Source of the DNA: a virus
IMG/VR virus record: IMGVR_UViG_3300021959_000091
Location: 1-43,829 of that record
Length of the DNA: 43,829 nt
Reading direction: 5' to 3' (one strand)
Shown: in pieces, positions 16,589 through 25,016 of the stretch
How the letters are laid out: each line of letters opens with the position of its first letter
Numbering within the stretch: the stretch's first letter is position 1
Notes under the pieces: model-generated
Told to the model about the DNA's origin: nothing
Seen by the model: only the letters and a program-made list of their open reading frames with translations
Databases searched by the model: none
Made by a program: the position numbers and the translations under genes

Positions 16589-19500
16589 TATATAGTAAGG
16601 GTAAAGTTATCTGTGTCTGTTGAGTAGCTTCCACCAGTAGCAGAAATCTGACTAAATGATGTAAAGTTACCAAACGTTGACGTTCTAACAATAGTATTTA
16701 ATGTCTCGTATCTATTTGAATCAACAACAGTTAACTTATTATCTACCATTCTAAATGACACATCAACCATGTGTGTAAAGTCGTTCTTATCATTAACAAT
16801 GTAAGTCACCTTAAACAAGTCATTTCTACTGTTGTATGCAATCTTTGGTGTGTGCACAGCATCAGGAGTATAGTTTCTCTCATTCGCATTAATAATGTTA
16901 AGTTCGAATGCGCTTAAGGAACTATCAATTTCACTCTCAGGATATACCTTTGTTGTAGTGTTGTTAGCAATGCTATACTCATAGATTTCAGGATATACTG
17001 CCTTATAGTTATCAGCAACATTCTCACAGCTACTATTTGAATCATCTCTAAACCTAGCAAAGTATACTCTACCAGTCTCTTCAACATAGAATCTATTAGT
17101 AAATGTCTCAACACCACTAGCACTGTTAACACTGTAAAATGTATTAACAGTAGAAGGAGCTACAAACACACCATCTTCATGTGAAATCTTATCAATAATA
17201 AGAGTTGATTTAGTCTCAAGGAAAATAGTATTTTGAATAATATCAAAGTCTACAAGGTCATGATTAACTTGATCTTGAACTGCTGTAGAATACTTACTAA
17301 CTGTACCTTTAAGAGCAGCTGAAACAGGCTCTGATGTTGAGTAAGTACCATTCTTAACATATAACCTACCATTAAGTGATTTCTTCTCTTCTTTAGTAAG
17401 TGTTACAACTGAAGAAGATAGATCTGAAAGAATAGTTGAACCATTAGTATCAGCTGTATCAAGGAATCTATAGTTATCAGAGTAGTTAAAGTCATTCGGA
17501 AGAATAACATCATCCACAAAGTAACCACCATCATAGTTAGTATATGGATCACCAGCAGAAAGGTAATACTTGATGTTCTGTTCAAAGTTAGGAACACTTT
17601 CTTCAGCAATAATAAGGAAATCAGCTTCTGTTGTAATATCTGAGAGTACTACTTGCTCTGTTGTTAGTTGCTGATCTTCTGGGAATGTACCCTCTGCAAG
17701 AACTGTGTAATAGTAGTTAGTAGAAGCAGGATAGCCTGGTCCAAGACCTGAAAGAGGATCTGGAAGATTGGTACCATCAAGGAAAGTAAATGCACCTCCA
17801 TCACGCCAGAAAGGTATAAGGTTTCTTGTATCCTCAATCAATTCCTGATAAGGATAAAACTCACGCATGTATAATGTTAAAGGACCATCTAACTCACTAA
17901 ATCCATTTGTAACTGAAGTAAGTCCAGTCTTGAAAGTATTACCACTTACTCCTGTTAGTGAGTAGTTAAAGTTATAACCTTCGAAGTAATCAAAGAATAC
18001 ATGCCCGTTAAGAAGTAGGTTCTTGATTTGTGTTGAAGCTTCTTCATTGATAGGTCTAAGTGACTCAGCCTTAAAAAGAGCATACTCATTACCAAATACA
18101 TCTGTTTGATACTTATCAACAAGACCTTGGTTAAAGAGATCTGTGAAGTTTAGCTTATAGCTAATGTCATTCTGCTCAGCAAGTTGTGTATTGTTTCTTT
18201 CCTTAGTAGTATAAGATTCAAATGTGGTAACCTTATTAGTAATCTTTGGATCACCAGCAGCAAAACCACTTGAAACGTTTCTTGTATTGTCTCTATGATC
18301 AAACCTATAATAGATTGGGTAATCTGCCTGAGGGTTTGTTGATACATTACCAAACTTGGATGGATCAGGGAAAATATAGAACTCATCTGCTTCGAGGTTC
18401 TCAATGCTATATCTAAAGGTTTCAGCTTGAAGCTTAAACAAGCCAATATCATCAGCTCTAAAGTTAAGACCAACATCTCTTAAAAGCTTTGTTTGATTAC
18501 TCTCAACTGTAGCTGTATCAGCACCTTGTAAGTTTAGAGCATTAGCAGCAGGATTATCAGCTACAATCATAACCCCTGATGTAGCAGGAGTAGTAGATGT
18601 ATCAACGTAGTAAATATCTGTACCAAGATACTTGGAAAGAAGAGCTCTTTTCAATGCATATACCTGACTGATTGAAAGACCACCTTTCCTATATTGATTG
18701 TCAACTTGAACCAACGCATTGTCTGGATTACAAATAGCATCAAACTCTTGAGGTGTAATCGCCGGTGGGTTAATCTTGAATGTTCTAAGATTAGTTAAGA
18801 AGTTCTCTTCACCAGTTATAGCCTCAATACCAGCTGGGTCAAGATAGTACTTAGTATCAATCTCATTAATGTTATTACTTTCACCACCATCTGGAAGATC
18901 AAAGTAATCGCCGTATACATCAACATACTCTTCAATCTCAATACCAAGTCCTGTTACAGCTGCAATAACATCTGGAGTTGATGTATCAAGTGCATCTTCT
19001 GTATTGAATGTGAAGTTGTAGATGTTATCAAAGATAGCTTTTTCAAGACCAGTCTTACTACCCTTGAGTTTGTTTCTATCAATAACATATTTACCTTCAT
19101 CTCTCTTCTTCTTATAGAATAGAGCAATGTCTTTAAGCCTGTTAGCAAAGAATGGAATAGCTACATCCAAGTCAGCAGGGTCATTGAAGTTGATCTTCTC
19201 AAGGAATCTCTTCTCTGTCTCTGTAGTGTAGTTAATGACAATCTCTTTAATAAACTGCTTATAGTAGTCTTTAAACTGAGCTGCTTGCTCTGCCTCTGAA
19301 CCTTGCTGCTGTGAGTACCAAGATTGTAGGTATGAGCTATAAAATGAACTATACTCTTCAGGTGTGTAATCTGCTTGAGTATTGTTAATAAAATCTAAAA
19401 ATGAGAATGGAGTAACAGTATCTCTGTAATCACCATTAGTAATCTCAGGATTGGTGATAGAGTATTTAACAAGAACTGTTCTTAGTGATTGGTTTGCCAT
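16588..19500 (-). CDS. Large virion structural protein, gp7 position
   Basis: 970 residues. The N-terminal 200 residues are helical and contain DLDVAIPFFANRLKDIALFY followed by KKRDEGKYVIDRNKLKG, a style I associate with baseplate-wedge proteins of marine T4-like phages. The remainder is beta-rich without a recognised fold. It lies two genes downstream of gp6, near where T4 carries gp7 (1032 residues), so a wedge-initiator role is plausible. Assignment by position and length, not by motif. It precedes the PKD-like protein with a coupled TAATG junction. Confidence 0.78.
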   Translation of the reverse strand: MANQSLRTVLVKYSITNPEITNGDYRDTVTPFSFLDFINNTQADYTPEEYSSFYSSYLQSWYSQQQGSEAEQAAQFKDYYKQFIKEIVINYTTETEKRFLEKINFNDPADLDVAIPFFANRLKDIALFYKKKRDEGKYVIDRNKLKGSKTGLEKAIFDNIYNFTFNTEDALDTSTPDVIAAVTGLGIEIEEYVDVYGDYFDLPDGGESNNINEIDTKYYLDPAGIEAITGEENFLTNLRTFKINPPAITPQEFDAICNPDNALVQVDNQYRKGGLSISQVYALKRALLSKYLGTDIYYVDTSTTPATSGVMIVADNPAANALNLQGADTATVESNQTKLLRDVGLNFRADDIGLFKLQAETFRYSIENLEADEFYIFPDPSKFGNVSTNPQADYPIYYRFDHRDNTRNVSSGFAAGDPKITNKVTTFESYTTKERNNTQLAEQNDISYKLNFTDLFNQGLVDKYQTDVFGNEYALFKAESLRPINEEASTQIKNLLLNGHVFFDYFEGYNFNYSLTGVSGNTFKTGLTSVTNGFSELDGPLTLYMREFYPYQELIEDTRNLIPFWRDGGAFTFLDGTNLPDPLSGLGPGYPASTNYYYTVLAEGTFPEDQQLTTEQVVLSDITTEADFLIIAEESVPNFEQNIKYYLSAGDPYTNYDGGYFVDDVILPNDFNYSDNYRFLDTADTNGSTILSDLSSSVVTLTKEEKKSLNGRLYVKNGTYSTSEPVSAALKGTVSKYSTAVQDQVNHDLVDFDIIQNTIFLETKSTLIIDKISHEDGVFVAPSTVNTFYSVNSASGVETFTNRFYVEETGRVYFARFRDDSNSSCENVADNYKAVYPEIYEYSIANNTTTKVYPESEIDSSLSAFELNIINANERNYTPDAVHTPKIAYNSRNDLFKVTYIVNDKNDFTHMVDVSFRMVDNKLTVVDSNRYETLNTIVRTSTFGNFTSFSQISATGGSYSTDTDNFTLTI

Positions 19501-19509
19501 CTTCTTTAA

Positions 19510-19517
19510 TATTTAAT
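19510..19517 (-). promoter_or_regulatory. T4-type late promoter (ATTAAATA) for 16588-19500
   Basis: The core is followed by nine bases, including AAAGAAG, and then ATG at 19500. The TAA of the upstream gene (19513-19515) is the first half of the TAAATA core. Confidence 0.55.
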
Positions 19518-21738
19518 CTTCAAAAAGCTCGAGGCCTTCGTATAGTGACTGAGCAAAAATGTTGGACATTATACCATTATCCTTTGACCATTCATCATAT
19601 GATGTGAGGTTATAAGATATGGTGTTATTTGGATCTGTAAAGTCAATAATGGAGTTTTCGATTTCTCCTTGTGTATCTTTCTGGTAGTAAAAGTTATAGA
19701 TATCTGTAATCTCTCTACTACCACCAGAGAGTAATGGCCAACCCCATGTTGAGTTGTAATCACTTAATCTATAGTAAGTTGAGCTAGTTGATAATGACTG
19801 AGTAAGAATCTCAAATCCTTGCTCTGTTAAAATCTCACACTCACTAAAACGCTCACGTGTGATTGCTGTACCATCCGCAAGCTCTGATGTTGCTGCTGAT
19901 ATTAACTCACCAGTAGATGTACCATACACAAAACCATCTGTAACTTCAATCGTTGGAGTAACACGTGCACTTAGCGGGAATGTAGTATTAAGTGTAATAT
20001 ACTTACCACTATACTTTTCATTAGCTACGATTGGTTCACCAACAACAATCTCACTACCAGTTGTAAGTCTATCACCGAGGTTATAACCATAGTAGTCACT
20101 ATTAGCATAACCATAAGATTGGTAATGTGTCTTATCTCTATTACGTCTACCGAATAGCTTTGACTTACTAATAGAAAGTAGATCCATAAGTCTACTCAAC
20201 TTAGGAGGTAGTGAATATTTATTAAGCTCTGGAAGATCAAGCATTTGTAAGATACCATCAAGCTGATCAACATTACTCTCATCAAGGGTAGTATTATTAT
20301 CAAAGAAGTTTTGAATCTTCTCATATGTTGACTTACCAATAGAATCTTGTGTAGCACTTAAATCACCAAATATAGATCCAAGGAAGTCACTCATTAATAC
20401 CTTAGCATCACTGAATAATGGTTGGATTGCAATATCTTTAAAAGCTGCTTCAAAGTCAATGTTCTCACCAGTCTTTGCAACAGTGTAAAAGCTACTTGGA
20501 TATACTGTAAAGGTATTACTTTGACCAACAATATCAACACTTTCATATGATGTGTAGCCGGAAAGGTAAACATCTTCAAGAGTTGTTGCAGTATCACTTA
20601 CAAAGTAGCCCTTGAAGAATCCACCCTCATCAAGAGTTGAAAGAGTTAGGAAATTTGCAGTATACTCAACATCATATGTTGTTGTACCATCAGTAAGATA
20701 AAGATCAAGAACAGGACCACTATTTGCACTAAGCAATGGCATATTCTTTTGTGTGAATAAGCTATTATCTTTAACCTTAACAACAAATGAAATCTTTGAT
20801 CCAGCAAACTTAGTATCACCAATATTGAAAGTTGATAATAGAGTTAATCCTTCACCGTCAATACCATTTGAAGAGAAAGATAATCTGTTATAAGAATTAT
20901 TCGAACCAATATCAGCAGAGACACCATATGTTGTTGTATTGACATGTTCGAAAATTCCACCTTGCTCAAAACCAAGTAGTAAATTATAATTACCAGCAAA
21001 ATCGGTCTTAAAGTAAGTATCTCCTGTACCTGTTAAACCAGCATAGAATCCATCTACATCAGTTGCATTAGTATATACGATTTCGTTACTACTTAATTTA
21101 ATATAGATTGGAGTATCTTCTGTTACTACACTCTCAACCTGAACTGTCTCTTCAATACCGTTACTCGTTAGTAATTGAACAAAAGATGAATAAGGCTTAA
21201 GGTGACCATATGTCTCTTCATCTAAATCAGTTCTGAAATAGTCATTATCAACACCAGCGGAGGAATATGCTACAATCGAAGGTAAACCACTCTCTAGAGT
21301 TCTATAAGAGTTATATCTATCAACCGTTATAGGATTAAGAACCTGACCTGTATTATGTGTTATATCTGAATCAACGCTAATTGTAAGCTTGTCAGCAATA
21401 AAATCTGTTATGTCTACTTTAGCAGAAAATGTATCAAGGTAGCCTTTACCATTAGAATCATATAAGTAGCAGTTAACAGTATATCTACCTGGCTCTTCAT
21501 AAGCATGAGAAGCGGTAACACTCTCAGTAGTTGTACCATCACCAAAGTCCCATACAATCCTTTTATTAGAGACAAAATCTGCTATTCCATCCTCGAGATT
21601 TGGTACAAATGTTAAAGGTGTAAAAGGAAGTGCAAAGCTCTCGTATGTCTCAACCCCTTTATAATCCCTTACGAAGAAGAAGTTATATAACAAGTCGAAT
21701 TCACCAGATGAATCGAGTTGGAGAGAGCTTAGCGACAT
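19513..21738 (-). CDS. Virion structural protein with N-terminal PKD domain
   Basis: 741 residues. Near residues 55-105, KRIVWDFGDGTTTESVTASH followed by YEEPGRYTVNCYLYD is a clear PKD domain (WDFGDG ... H-Y--PG-Y-V). The rest is beta-rich. A later helical part (MDLLSISKSKLFGRRNRDKT) precedes a C-terminal domain with aromatic residues. It lies directly after gp6 in the direction of transcription and has its own late-type promoter. I infer a baseplate-wedge or wedge-decoration role. The family is otherwise not recognised. Confidence 0.8.
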   Translation of the reverse strand: MSLSSLQLDSSGEFDLLYNFFFVRDYKGVETYESFALPFTPLTFVPNLEDGIADFVSNKRIVWDFGDGTTTESVTASHAYEEPGRYTVNCYLYDSNGKGYLDTFSAKVDITDFIADKLTISVDSDITHNTGQVLNPITVDRYNSYRTLESGLPSIVAYSSAGVDNDYFRTDLDEETYGHLKPYSSFVQLLTSNGIEETVQVESVVTEDTPIYIKLSSNEIVYTNATDVDGFYAGLTGTGDTYFKTDFAGNYNLLLGFEQGGIFEHVNTTTYGVSADIGSNNSYNRLSFSSNGIDGEGLTLLSTFNIGDTKFAGSKISFVVKVKDNSLFTQKNMPLLSANSGPVLDLYLTDGTTTYDVEYTANFLTLSTLDEGGFFKGYFVSDTATTLEDVYLSGYTSYESVDIVGQSNTFTVYPSSFYTVAKTGENIDFEAAFKDIAIQPLFSDAKVLMSDFLGSIFGDLSATQDSIGKSTYEKIQNFFDNNTTLDESNVDQLDGILQMLDLPELNKYSLPPKLSRLMDLLSISKSKLFGRRNRDKTHYQSYGYANSDYYGYNLGDRLTTGSEIVVGEPIVANEKYSGKYITLNTTFPLSARVTPTIEVTDGFVYGTSTGELISAATSELADGTAITRERFSECEILTEQGFEILTQSLSTSSTYYRLSDYNSTWGWPLLSGGSREITDIYNFYYQKDTQGEIENSIIDFTDPNNTISYNLTSYDEWSKDNGIMSNIFAQSLYEGLELFED

Positions 21739-21744
21739 ATAACA

Positions 21745-21752
21745 TATTTAAT
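21745..21752 (-). promoter_or_regulatory. T4-type late promoter (ATTAAATA) for 19513-21738
   Basis: Six bases from the core to ATG at 21738. Confidence 0.6.
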
Positions 21753-21753
21753 G

Positions 21754-23598
21754 CTAAAGTCGTCGTATAGCAATCTTATTCGTAATATTTTGTGGGTTAT
21801 AGAAGTATCCGAATTGGAAATCTTGAAGTTGGTAGTTCAAAGATTGGATAGCTTTATCTGCATCTTTATAATCCGGATTCCATACAACAAAGCTTAGATT
21901 AGAAATTTCAGCATCACCATTAACTGTGTGTAATGCTGTAACACCTTGAATATTAAGAATGTCATTAGTGAGGTTTGCTACATTAATAACATCACCAAGT
22001 TGTATACTATCAAAGTAGTTATTAATAGTGTTGTATATGGCTGTTTTTATAGCGCCATCATTGAGAGCTTGATTCTTATCAAGGGTAACACGTAGTACAG
22101 TATCATTCACTATCTCATCTACTGTATCGTCAGACCCGAGCGAACTACCACCAACATTAGATACTCCAAATGCAAATGCTTTAAAGATTGGATCTGCAAT
22201 AACAACATTCTGTGTAATGTCTTTCTTATTATCACAAAACTCTGTAATAAGCTGTTTTTGAGCAGAATTGAGGTACTTTGGAGTAACACCGGCTAACGTT
22301 GTCTCCCCATTTGGCACGGTGTATACATATACATTGTTAAATGATGTAGATGTAGAGAATAACACCTGAGAGTAAAGGATACGTGCATCATCATTACCCT
22401 GAGCAAGTCCTAGGTCAGTATAGTAAGAAAGTACCTTTGAAGTATAGTCCTCATTGGAGAGTACCTTAACATCACGTGTAATGTTATTAAAGTTTCGATT
22501 GATTTGATACTCGTAATCATCCTTAGTTACAAGTCGATTCTGTGAAGCAAATACCTTTGGTGCACTATTCTTAATATCATCAACAGTCTCAGCCTTTTTA
22601 GGTGGTGAAGATCTATTATAGTTAGTAGCAGTAATATCTGTAAGCTGTGAAGGAACAATCAATGTCTCATCTGAGCTATATATAACATTCTTAACTGCTT
22701 CAAAGTTTGTAGATCCGTAAAGTACGAATGCTGCATTATCAAGAGAATTTGGACCAATGTCACCAGCTTCATTATCAGAGATAACATAGAATACTAATAC
22801 AGTATCATTAGCACCAAGTTGCTTACCATTTAGATCATTACCAAACTTAAACTCGTAGTTTCCTTTACCATTAAGACGCTTTTCGAATTTCTTAGCATCA
22901 GCCTCTTCAAGGAAGAGAGAAGCAGTCTCTGTATACTCTGACCATACACCAGTAGCATTATCTTGAACAAATACACTAAATGTATTGTCACTTATAAACT
23001 TGGAATCATTGAGGTTTGAAGTACTCTGTGTAAACTGCTTTGATGTGAATGAATCAATAAGAATGATGTTCTCATATGGCTCACCTGTAGCATTAAATGT
23101 AGCTTCTGTAAGTGTGCCTTGATATAGTGTATTGTTTGATGATGCAACAGACTCTAAACCACCATCTACTGTCTTTTCGAATGTAATATCTTGTGTTGAT
23201 ACATATGTATTACCACCACCAGTAATGTTACTAAAGCGTGGAAGAGTGTAGACATTTGCTGCAAGATTGTCAGCTGATAGAGAGATATTAAGGAGAGATG
23301 TTTGATCACCAAGAGGATTGTATCCAATATTAGATACAAGCTTATTCATATTCTCATATAGAGTAGCTGTATTGAATGTTGACTCGTTAGATGTTGTATT
23401 AAGTTGGAATAGCAATACATGATACATATAAGCTACAACATCAATGAAAGCACTGAAGTTCGAGCCTTCGAAGTTCTGATCAGTAAATGTTTCATTCTCA
23501 TTCAATCTCTCAATAATGAGACTCTTGAGAGAGTCAGCATCGAAAGATAGATAAGCATTCTTCGGAAGCTTGTAATCTGTAAAATCTTGAAGGCTCAT
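21754..23598 (-). CDS. 6: Baseplate wedge protein, T4 gp6-like
   Basis: 614 residues against 660 in T4 gp6. The N-terminal 100 residues carry the typical gp6/J-family pattern: LKSLIIERLNENETFTDQNF, then EGSNFSAFIDVVAYMYHVLL, then NESTFNTATLYENM and GYNP. Two gp6 copies per wedge form the inner baseplate ring that dilates on contraction. It follows gp25 as in many contractile systems. The middle (KRLNGKGNYEFKFGNDLNGK) is the J-type beta domain. It has its own late-type promoter and no Shine-Dalgarno sequence. Confidence 0.9.
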   Translation of the reverse strand: MSLQDFTDYKLPKNAYLSFDADSLKSLIIERLNENETFTDQNFEGSNFSAFIDVVAYMYHVLLFQLNTTSNESTFNTATLYENMNKLVSNIGYNPLGDQTSLLNISLSADNLAANVYTLPRFSNITGGGNTYVSTQDITFEKTVDGGLESVASSNNTLYQGTLTEATFNATGEPYENIILIDSFTSKQFTQSTSNLNDSKFISDNTFSVFVQDNATGVWSEYTETASLFLEEADAKKFEKRLNGKGNYEFKFGNDLNGKQLGANDTVLVFYVISDNEAGDIGPNSLDNAAFVLYGSTNFEAVKNVIYSSDETLIVPSQLTDITATNYNRSSPPKKAETVDDIKNSAPKVFASQNRLVTKDDYEYQINRNFNNITRDVKVLSNEDYTSKVLSYYTDLGLAQGNDDARILYSQVLFSTSTSFNNVYVYTVPNGETTLAGVTPKYLNSAQKQLITEFCDNKKDITQNVVIADPIFKAFAFGVSNVGGSSLGSDDTVDEIVNDTVLRVTLDKNQALNDGAIKTAIYNTINNYFDSIQLGDVINVANLTNDILNIQGVTALHTVNGDAEISNLSFVVWNPDYKDADKAIQSLNYQLQDFQFGYFYNPQNITNKIAIRRL

Positions 23599-23604
23599 TA
23601 TATA

Positions 23605-23612
23605 TATTTAAG
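23605..23612 (-). promoter_or_regulatory. T4-type late promoter (CTTAAATA) for 21754-23598
   Basis: Six bases (TATATA) from the core to ATG at 23598. Confidence 0.6.
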
Positions 23613-23626
23613 CTATCAGCAGTATT

Positions 23627-24112
23627 CTAGATGATGACATAACCATCTTTATTCAATGTAGCATTGAGAGATAGATTGTATATATCAAGCTTTGGAACAC
23701 TAAAGCTAATCTCAATGTTATATTGATTCTCGTCTGGATTACCTTCTATCTCTACAGCTTCTAAAGAAACACGTGGTTCTTGTACACCTAGGTTATTATA
23801 AATATAGTGACCTAGAAAGTAAGATGTTGTAGTATTAACAGGTTCAAAGAGGTAACTTCTAAAATCTAATCCAAGAGTAGGGTTAAGAAGCTTCTGACCA
23901 GGTGTTGTTGTGAGTATGTTTTTAACAGAGTTAATAACTGATTGACCATCTTGCAATTCACCAAGATCTTCAGGAGATGGGGTTGAATATAACTCTTCCT
24001 TATTAAACCGACTTAGTGATATATCGAATTTGATATCTTTATACAAGTAGCCACTATCGAGAGAGTTCTTTTCGATAGATGTTAATTTGAGATTGTCTAA
24101 CCTTACTGCCAT
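23627..24112 (-). CDS. 25: Baseplate wedge protein, T4 gp25-like
   Basis: 161 residues (T4 gp25 has 132). The GPW/gp25 core is clear: a helix with INSVKNILTTTPGQKLLNPT followed by LGLDFRSYLFEP and EPRVSLEAVEIEG. The EPR motif is the family hallmark. gp25 joins the wedge to the sheath/tube interface. Next to gp6, as in many contractile injection systems. The ATG at 24112 lies further from its late promoter than in any other gene here (13 bases), allowing an eight-base leader. Confidence 0.92.
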   Translation of the reverse strand: MAVRLDNLKLTSIEKNSLDSGYLYKDIKFDISLSRFNKEELYSTPSPEDLGELQDGQSVINSVKNILTTTPGQKLLNPTLGLDFRSYLFEPVNTTTSYFLGHYIYNNLGVQEPRVSLEAVEIEGNPDENQYNIEISFSVPKLDIYNLSLNATLNKDGYVII

Positions 24113-24119
24113 AAAATTG

Positions 24120-24133
24120 TATAAATATTTATC
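24120..24133. promoter_or_regulatory. Palindromic back-to-back late promoters
   Basis: Plus-strand TATAAATA (24120-24127) and minus-strand GATAAATA (24126-24133) share a palindromic centre, ATAAATATTTAT. The minus copy serves gp25. The plus copy is the only perfect plus-strand TATAAATA in the region and lies 25 bases upstream of ATG 24153. Confidence 0.6.
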
Positions 24134-24139
24134 CTACTG

Positions 24140-24147
24140 ACTAAATA
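24140..24147 (+). promoter_or_regulatory. T4-type late promoter (ACTAAATA) for 24153-24647
   Basis: The core, exactly five bases (ATAGT), then ATG at 24153. Confidence 0.65.
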
Positions 24148-24152
24148 ATAGT

Positions 24153-24647
24153 ATGGCTAAAGACAAAAAATTTCTTAATCTTCTCGAGAAATACGAGAGT
24201 CGTTTTGAGCAGCAAGGTTTCCTTGTTGGTGATGTGTTTAAATTTAATAGTGACTTCAAGAGTCATGAGAAGTACAAAGATCTTCCACAGAATGTTAAAG
24301 ATGTTCTTGATTCAATGATTGATTCAGGACTTCATACACGTGTTTCACAAGTTAACGATAGAGGTGATGTTGTAGTTGCTTCTGATCACGGTGGTGGTCG
24401 TCTTGTAGGTAAGATCCGCATTCCATCAGCACTTGGTGAGCCAGTTGACTTTGGTGTCAATCTCCCACCTATTGCAGACGTTCAGAAGCGTGATGATGAA
24501 GTATCAATCAAGCCTGAAGAAGTTCCTGAGCTTCCTACACTAGGTAATAGTGAAGGTCCAGTTAAAGAAGAAGACGAAGAAGTAGTTGCTGAGAGCACAG
24601 AAGAGGTCGCTGAAAAGAGCGATACTTACACTCAACGTTATCTTTAA
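24153..24647 (+). CDS. Acidic-tailed phage protein with C-terminal YTQRYL tag
   Basis: 164 residues. Residues 1-105 look folded: a helical start (KFLNLLEKYESRFEQQGF) and a beta-rich part with HGGGRLVGKIRIPSALGEPV. Residues about 115-164 are acidic and disordered (KEEDEEVVAES) and end in DTYTQRYL. The same combination of EEVVAES and YTxRYL ends the protein at 43414-43829. Function unknown. It is expressed from a late promoter opposite to its neighbours and overlaps the next gene by one base (TAATG), so the two are translationally coupled. A core, packaging or assembly role is plausible but unproven. Confidence 0.8.
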   Translation: MAKDKKFLNLLEKYESRFEQQGFLVGDVFKFNSDFKSHEKYKDLPQNVKDVLDSMIDSGLHTRVSQVNDRGDVVVASDHGGGRLVGKIRIPSALGEPVDFGVNLPPIADVQKRDDEVSIKPEEVPELPTLGNSEGPVKEEDEEVVAESTEEVAEKSDTYTQRYL

Positions 24648-24964
24648 TGCCAAAAGAAGTCGCTACAACGAAGTGGTGCCCTGTCTGTAATAGTTCACAG
24701 AAAATTAAGGGGTTCCGTTCGTTCTATTGTTACGATTGTTGGAAAGCAGCTGGAAAGCCTAAGATTGAGCCATTGTTCAAAGCAATGGATAAACCTAAGC
24801 CTAAGAAAGCAGCAGTTAAGAAGACAGTAAAGAAAGCTGCTAAAAAGGTAGTTGAAAAGAAAGTAATACTTATAGAGGATAGAAAAAAGCCTCGAAAAAA
24901 AGCCAGAAAGAAAGCTAAAAAGGTACCGAAAAAGGTATCTAAGAAAGTCATAAAGAAGAAATAA
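24647..24964 (+). CDS. Zinc-ribbon protein with histone-H1-like Lys/Ala tail
   Basis: 105 residues. C11-x2-C14 and C28-x2-C31 (CPVC, CYDC) form an N-terminal zinc ribbon. From about residue 47 the chain is almost only Lys, Ala, Val, Pro and Arg (KKAAVKKTVKKAAKKVVEKK, later RKKARKKAKKVPKKVSKK), as in the tails of histone H1 and bacterial H1-like proteins. It should be a strongly basic, disordered nucleic-acid binder. Because it is made late, candidate roles are DNA condensation or packaging; binding host nucleic acid is an alternative. A bidirectional terminator follows directly. Confidence 0.85.
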   Translation: MPKEVATTKWCPVCNSSQKIKGFRSFYCYDCWKAAGKPKIEPLFKAMDKPKPKKAAVKKTVKKAAKKVVEKKVILIEDRKKPRKKARKKAKKVPKKVSKKVIKKK

Positions 24965-24966
24965 AT

Positions 24967-24996
24967 AAAAGCCGCTCCGAAGAGCGGCTTTTTTTA
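24967..24996. terminator. Bidirectional terminator between convergent genes
   Basis: Stem AAAAGCCGCTC / GAGCGGCTTTT (24967-24977 and 24982-24992) with a CGAA loop on plus and a TTCG tetraloop on minus. T-runs follow on both strands. It ends 24647-24964 (+) and 25017-27527 (-). Confidence 0.9.
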
Positions 24997-25016
24997 TTGT
25001 TTAGACGCAACTACGT

